From Betaproteobacteria bacterium (GTDB lineage Bacteria > Pseudomonadota > Gammaproteobacteria > Burkholderiales > SHXO01): a stretch of DNA of 64,000 bases. The notes below the pieces were generated by a model. That model worked only from the letters and a program-made list of their open reading frames with translations. It was not told the DNA's origin and made no database searches. Below, one piece after another: positions 62,575 to 64,000 of this stretch. Position 1 is the stretch's first letter, and each line of letters starts with the position of its first letter. The translations under genes were made by a program, and so were the position numbers. The stretch is taken from positions 1-64,000 of the forward strand of contig JANXRW010000157.1 in the NCBI GenBank assembly GCA_025356655.1. Direction: 5' to 3'.

Positions 62575-62592
62575 TGTTGTGGAGAAAGAGTC

Positions 62593-62817
62593 ATGACAAC
62601 GGCAGAAGGTGCGAAGTCCACGCGGATGAAGGTGCAGCAGCATCGCGAGCGGTTGCGGGCGCAAGGCTTGCGGCCCATCCAAATTTGGGTGCCGGACGTG
62701 CGTGCCGCAGCCTTCAAGGCGCAAGCGCACCAACAGTCGGCGGCGGTGGCCATGAGCGCCCATGCCGCCAAGGATCAGGCCTTCATCGACGCTGTATCCA
62801 CCTGGGGCGACAAGTGA
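62593..62817 (+). CDS. MazE-family antitoxin (DUF3018 type)
   Basis: A 74-residue antitoxin. The N-terminal part (STRMKVQQHRERLRAQGLRPIQIWVPDVRA) matches the DUF3018/MazE-like family, with a predicted ribbon-helix DNA-binding segment; the C-terminal half should wrap the toxin. GGAGAAAGAG precedes the ATG. The stop overlaps the toxin start (GTGA, 62814-62817), the usual coupling for such pairs. Confidence 0.88.
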   Translation: MTTAEGAKSTRMKVQQHRERLRAQGLRPIQIWVPDVRAAAFKAQAHQQSAAVAMSAHAAKDQAFIDAVSTWGDK

Positions 62818-63170
62818 GGCGCGGCGAGGTCTGGACCGTTTCCGGCGGCAAAGACTATGCGGGCAAGCCACGCCCGGTCGCCATTGTGCAAGACGACAGC
62901 TTCGACGCCACGGACTCAATTACCGTCTGCGCCTTCACCACGGACCCAACCGACGCGCCGCTGTTTCGGCTTACGGTGGAGCCGAACGAGCGCAACGGGC
63001 TTCTCTCTCCTTCACGGCTCATGGTGGACAAGATCACCACGGTCCCGAAGACCAAGGTCGGGGAACGGATCGGGCGGCTTGACCACGAGGATGTGGTCCG
63101 GCTCAATCAGGCGGTGATTGTATTTCTCGGCCTCGCTGTGTCGCCACGGCTTGGTCGGAGAGAAGAATGA
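62814..63170 (+). CDS. MazF/PemK-family endoribonuclease toxin
   Basis: A 118-residue toxin starting with RRGEVWTV, the conserved N-terminal strand of PemK/MazF. KPRPVAIVQDD and VDKITTVPKTKVGERIGRLDHEDV also match, including the Arg and Asp/Lys region near the RNA-binding face. The GTG at 62814 overlaps the antitoxin stop. Confidence 0.9.
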   Translation: MRRGEVWTVSGGKDYAGKPRPVAIVQDDSFDATDSITVCAFTTDPTDAPLFRLTVEPNERNGLLSPSRLMVDKITTVPKTKVGERIGRLDHEDVVRLNQAVIVFLGLAVSPRLGRREE

Positions 63171-63348
63171 TGCGTGGGCGCTGCGGCATCGTTCCTGACA
63201 TCTGGCAGGCTGCACGCACCGCCCCGCTTCCTATTCGATTTCCGCCACCCGCCGCCATACGCAAGTCTTTCTGCGCCGCTGTGCGAGATGGGCTTTGGCG
63301 AAGAAAAAGGCTCTTCTTTCAAAGCCCCCGTTCAACGATTCTGGGTGA

Positions 63349-63573
63349 ATGCCCCGCTCGCACCGTCAGCGCCATCCCACCGCATCAGAACAGCTTGAGA
63401 GGCTGTTGGGTTCTCCTTGGCCTTTCTCCGGCCGACCGCCAAAGCATGATCTATCGGAATGGATGGTCACCGACGACTGGTCCGATCCTGTTCCGGTCAC
63501 GCAAGCCGAGATCGAGGTTTTCGAACGCTGGTTCGGCGACCTCTTTGATGACCTGTTCGGGCCGGAACCATGA
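63349..63573 (+). CDS. Small hypothetical protein, 74 aa
   Basis: Not assigned to a named family. The sequence is hydrophilic and well composed (TASEQLERLLGSPWPFSGRPPKHDLSEW, then VPVTQAEIEVFERWFGDLFDDL) and looks like a real protein. It stops directly before the recombinase fragment. The 178 bp between it and the toxin gene hold nothing I can support. Confidence 0.5.
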   Translation: MPRSHRQRHPTASEQLERLLGSPWPFSGRPPKHDLSEWMVTDDWSDPVPVTQAEIEVFERWFGDLFDDLFGPEP

Positions 63574-64000
63574 TGTGAGAAGGAGCTGGAGAAACTGGAC
63601 GATCTCGTCGCCCAGCATCTTGAGAAGCGCCTGCTCGATCCCGCACGGCTTGAAGAGATACTTTCCACTGTCCTTGACCGCAGGCAGGAGCGTTCCGAAC
63701 GCAAGTCACAGCATATGGCGAAATTGAACAAACGCGCTACCGAAACCGATTTGCGCCTCAAGCGGCTCTATGACGCGATTGAAAGCGGGGTTGCCGGTCT
63801 CGACGATCCCGAACTGAAAGACCGCATCGCAGGCCTCAAGGCAACGCGCGACCAAGCCCGCATGGATGCTGACCGGGCCGCAGCAATGCTCGAAGCCGTC
63901 AATCAAGAATCCATCACGCCGAAAATGTTCAGCACCTTCGCCAGCATCGCCCGCGAGCGGATGCTCCTAGAGGGCGGTGGCTACCGCCGCGACCACTTGC
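63574..64000 (+). pseudogene. Serine site-specific recombinase, 3' fragment cut by the window end
   Basis: The frame is open from 63574 to the window edge and encodes the C-terminal coiled-coil region of large serine recombinases: KRLLDPARLEEILSTVLDRRQERSERKSQ, LRLKRLYDAIESGVAGLDD and GGGYRRDHL. No start codon, catalytic domain or zinc-ribbon precedes it, so the 5' part is missing and a breakpoint lies near 63574-63590. It may continue past the window. Confidence 0.8.

Larger units (their letters stand above)
61980..62592. other. Gene-poor region between aqpS and the mazEF pair
   Basis: I find no supported gene in these 613 bp. It contains an inverted repeat of 12-bp arms with one mismatch (62371-62382 and 62413-62424, loop 30 nt) and short frames that look like decayed coding DNA, for example AEIAGLMRAGFDE near 62212-62250. 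The last 40 bp hold the operator and ribosome-binding site of the toxin-antitoxin pair. Confidence 0.45.

Noticed and set aside
63167-63727. 186-residue plus-strand frame across 63167-63727
   Set aside because: It overlaps both the better-composed 74-residue frame and the recombinase fragment, with Arg/Pro/Ser-rich out-of-frame composition.
1-64000. CRISPR array, tRNA or rRNA genes
   Set aside because: No regularly spaced direct repeats and no cloverleaf or rRNA-like segments were seen in the intergenic regions.

Overview
The window is high-GC DNA with a clear betaproteobacterial signature. The marker is a complete Methylobacillus-type eps/exosortase B system: EpsD, EpsE, EpsF, EpsG, XrtB, EpsI, EpsL and the LuxR-type regulator EpsA, with a cell-surface protein ending in the P-E-A-D-T-Y-A-M form of the PEP-CTERM signal. 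Genes are dense, mostly on the minus strand, and often coupled by 1-4 nt overlaps. I see no rRNA, tRNA, CRISPR array or complete insertion sequence. The species cannot be named from what is visible.

Layout, left to right. (1) 1-448 has no gene but carries two exact TTATNCACA (DnaA-box) matches. (2) 449-26426 is an exopolysaccharide locus: a small unknown protein, a parvulin isomerase, GalE, a GT-C membrane glycosyltransferase, a WecG/TagA enzyme, four GT4 enzymes and one GT2 enzyme, a secreted clan-A glycoside hydrolase, a Wzy/ligase-like polymerase, a Wzx-like flippase, GDP-L-fucose synthase, EpsI, exosortase B, EpsG (kinase), EpsF (chain length), EpsE (Wza-like exporter), EpsD (lipoprotein), a TIGR03790-type protein, EpsL and a CPBP/CAAX-type intramembrane protease. 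No priming phosphoglycosyltransferase and no gmd are seen.

(3) 26498-45551 is the most unusual part. It holds a two-partner secretion pair (TpsB transporter and a 3909-residue filamentous-haemagglutinin-type TpsA). Immediately downstream lies a Ton-like motor: an ExbB whose N-terminus carries a DUF2341 plus LamG-like periplasmic domain, then ExbD, TonB, a putative porin and a periplasmic coiled-coil protein. Upstream lie a periplasmic-binding-protein-like gene (45637-47217), the exosortase substrate (47374-48198) and epsA (48625-49407). (4) 49550-59385 is an 11-gene type II secretion-like operon with PilM/N/O-type inner-membrane proteins, a secretin with N-terminal TPR-like repeats and a C-terminal cohesin-like domain, and four pseudopilins. 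The order T2SS - TPS - ExbB/ExbD/TonB resembles the hxc/pdt neighbourhood of Pseudomonas aeruginosa as I remember it.

(5) 59943-64000 looks like accessory DNA: a small acidic unknown protein, an arsenic cluster (arsR, a frameshifted arsC, an intact AqpS-like aquaglyceroporin), a MazE/MazF-type toxin-antitoxin pair with a palindromic operator candidate, a small unknown ORF and the 3' fragment of a serine recombinase that runs off the window.

Together, regions 2-4 form a cell-surface programme. It makes and exports a fucose-containing polysaccharide, sorts PEP-CTERM proteins through XrtB, secretes a giant adhesin, and may use a proton-driven Ton motor on that adhesin or on the neighbouring outer-membrane proteins. 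EpsA is the likely regulator.
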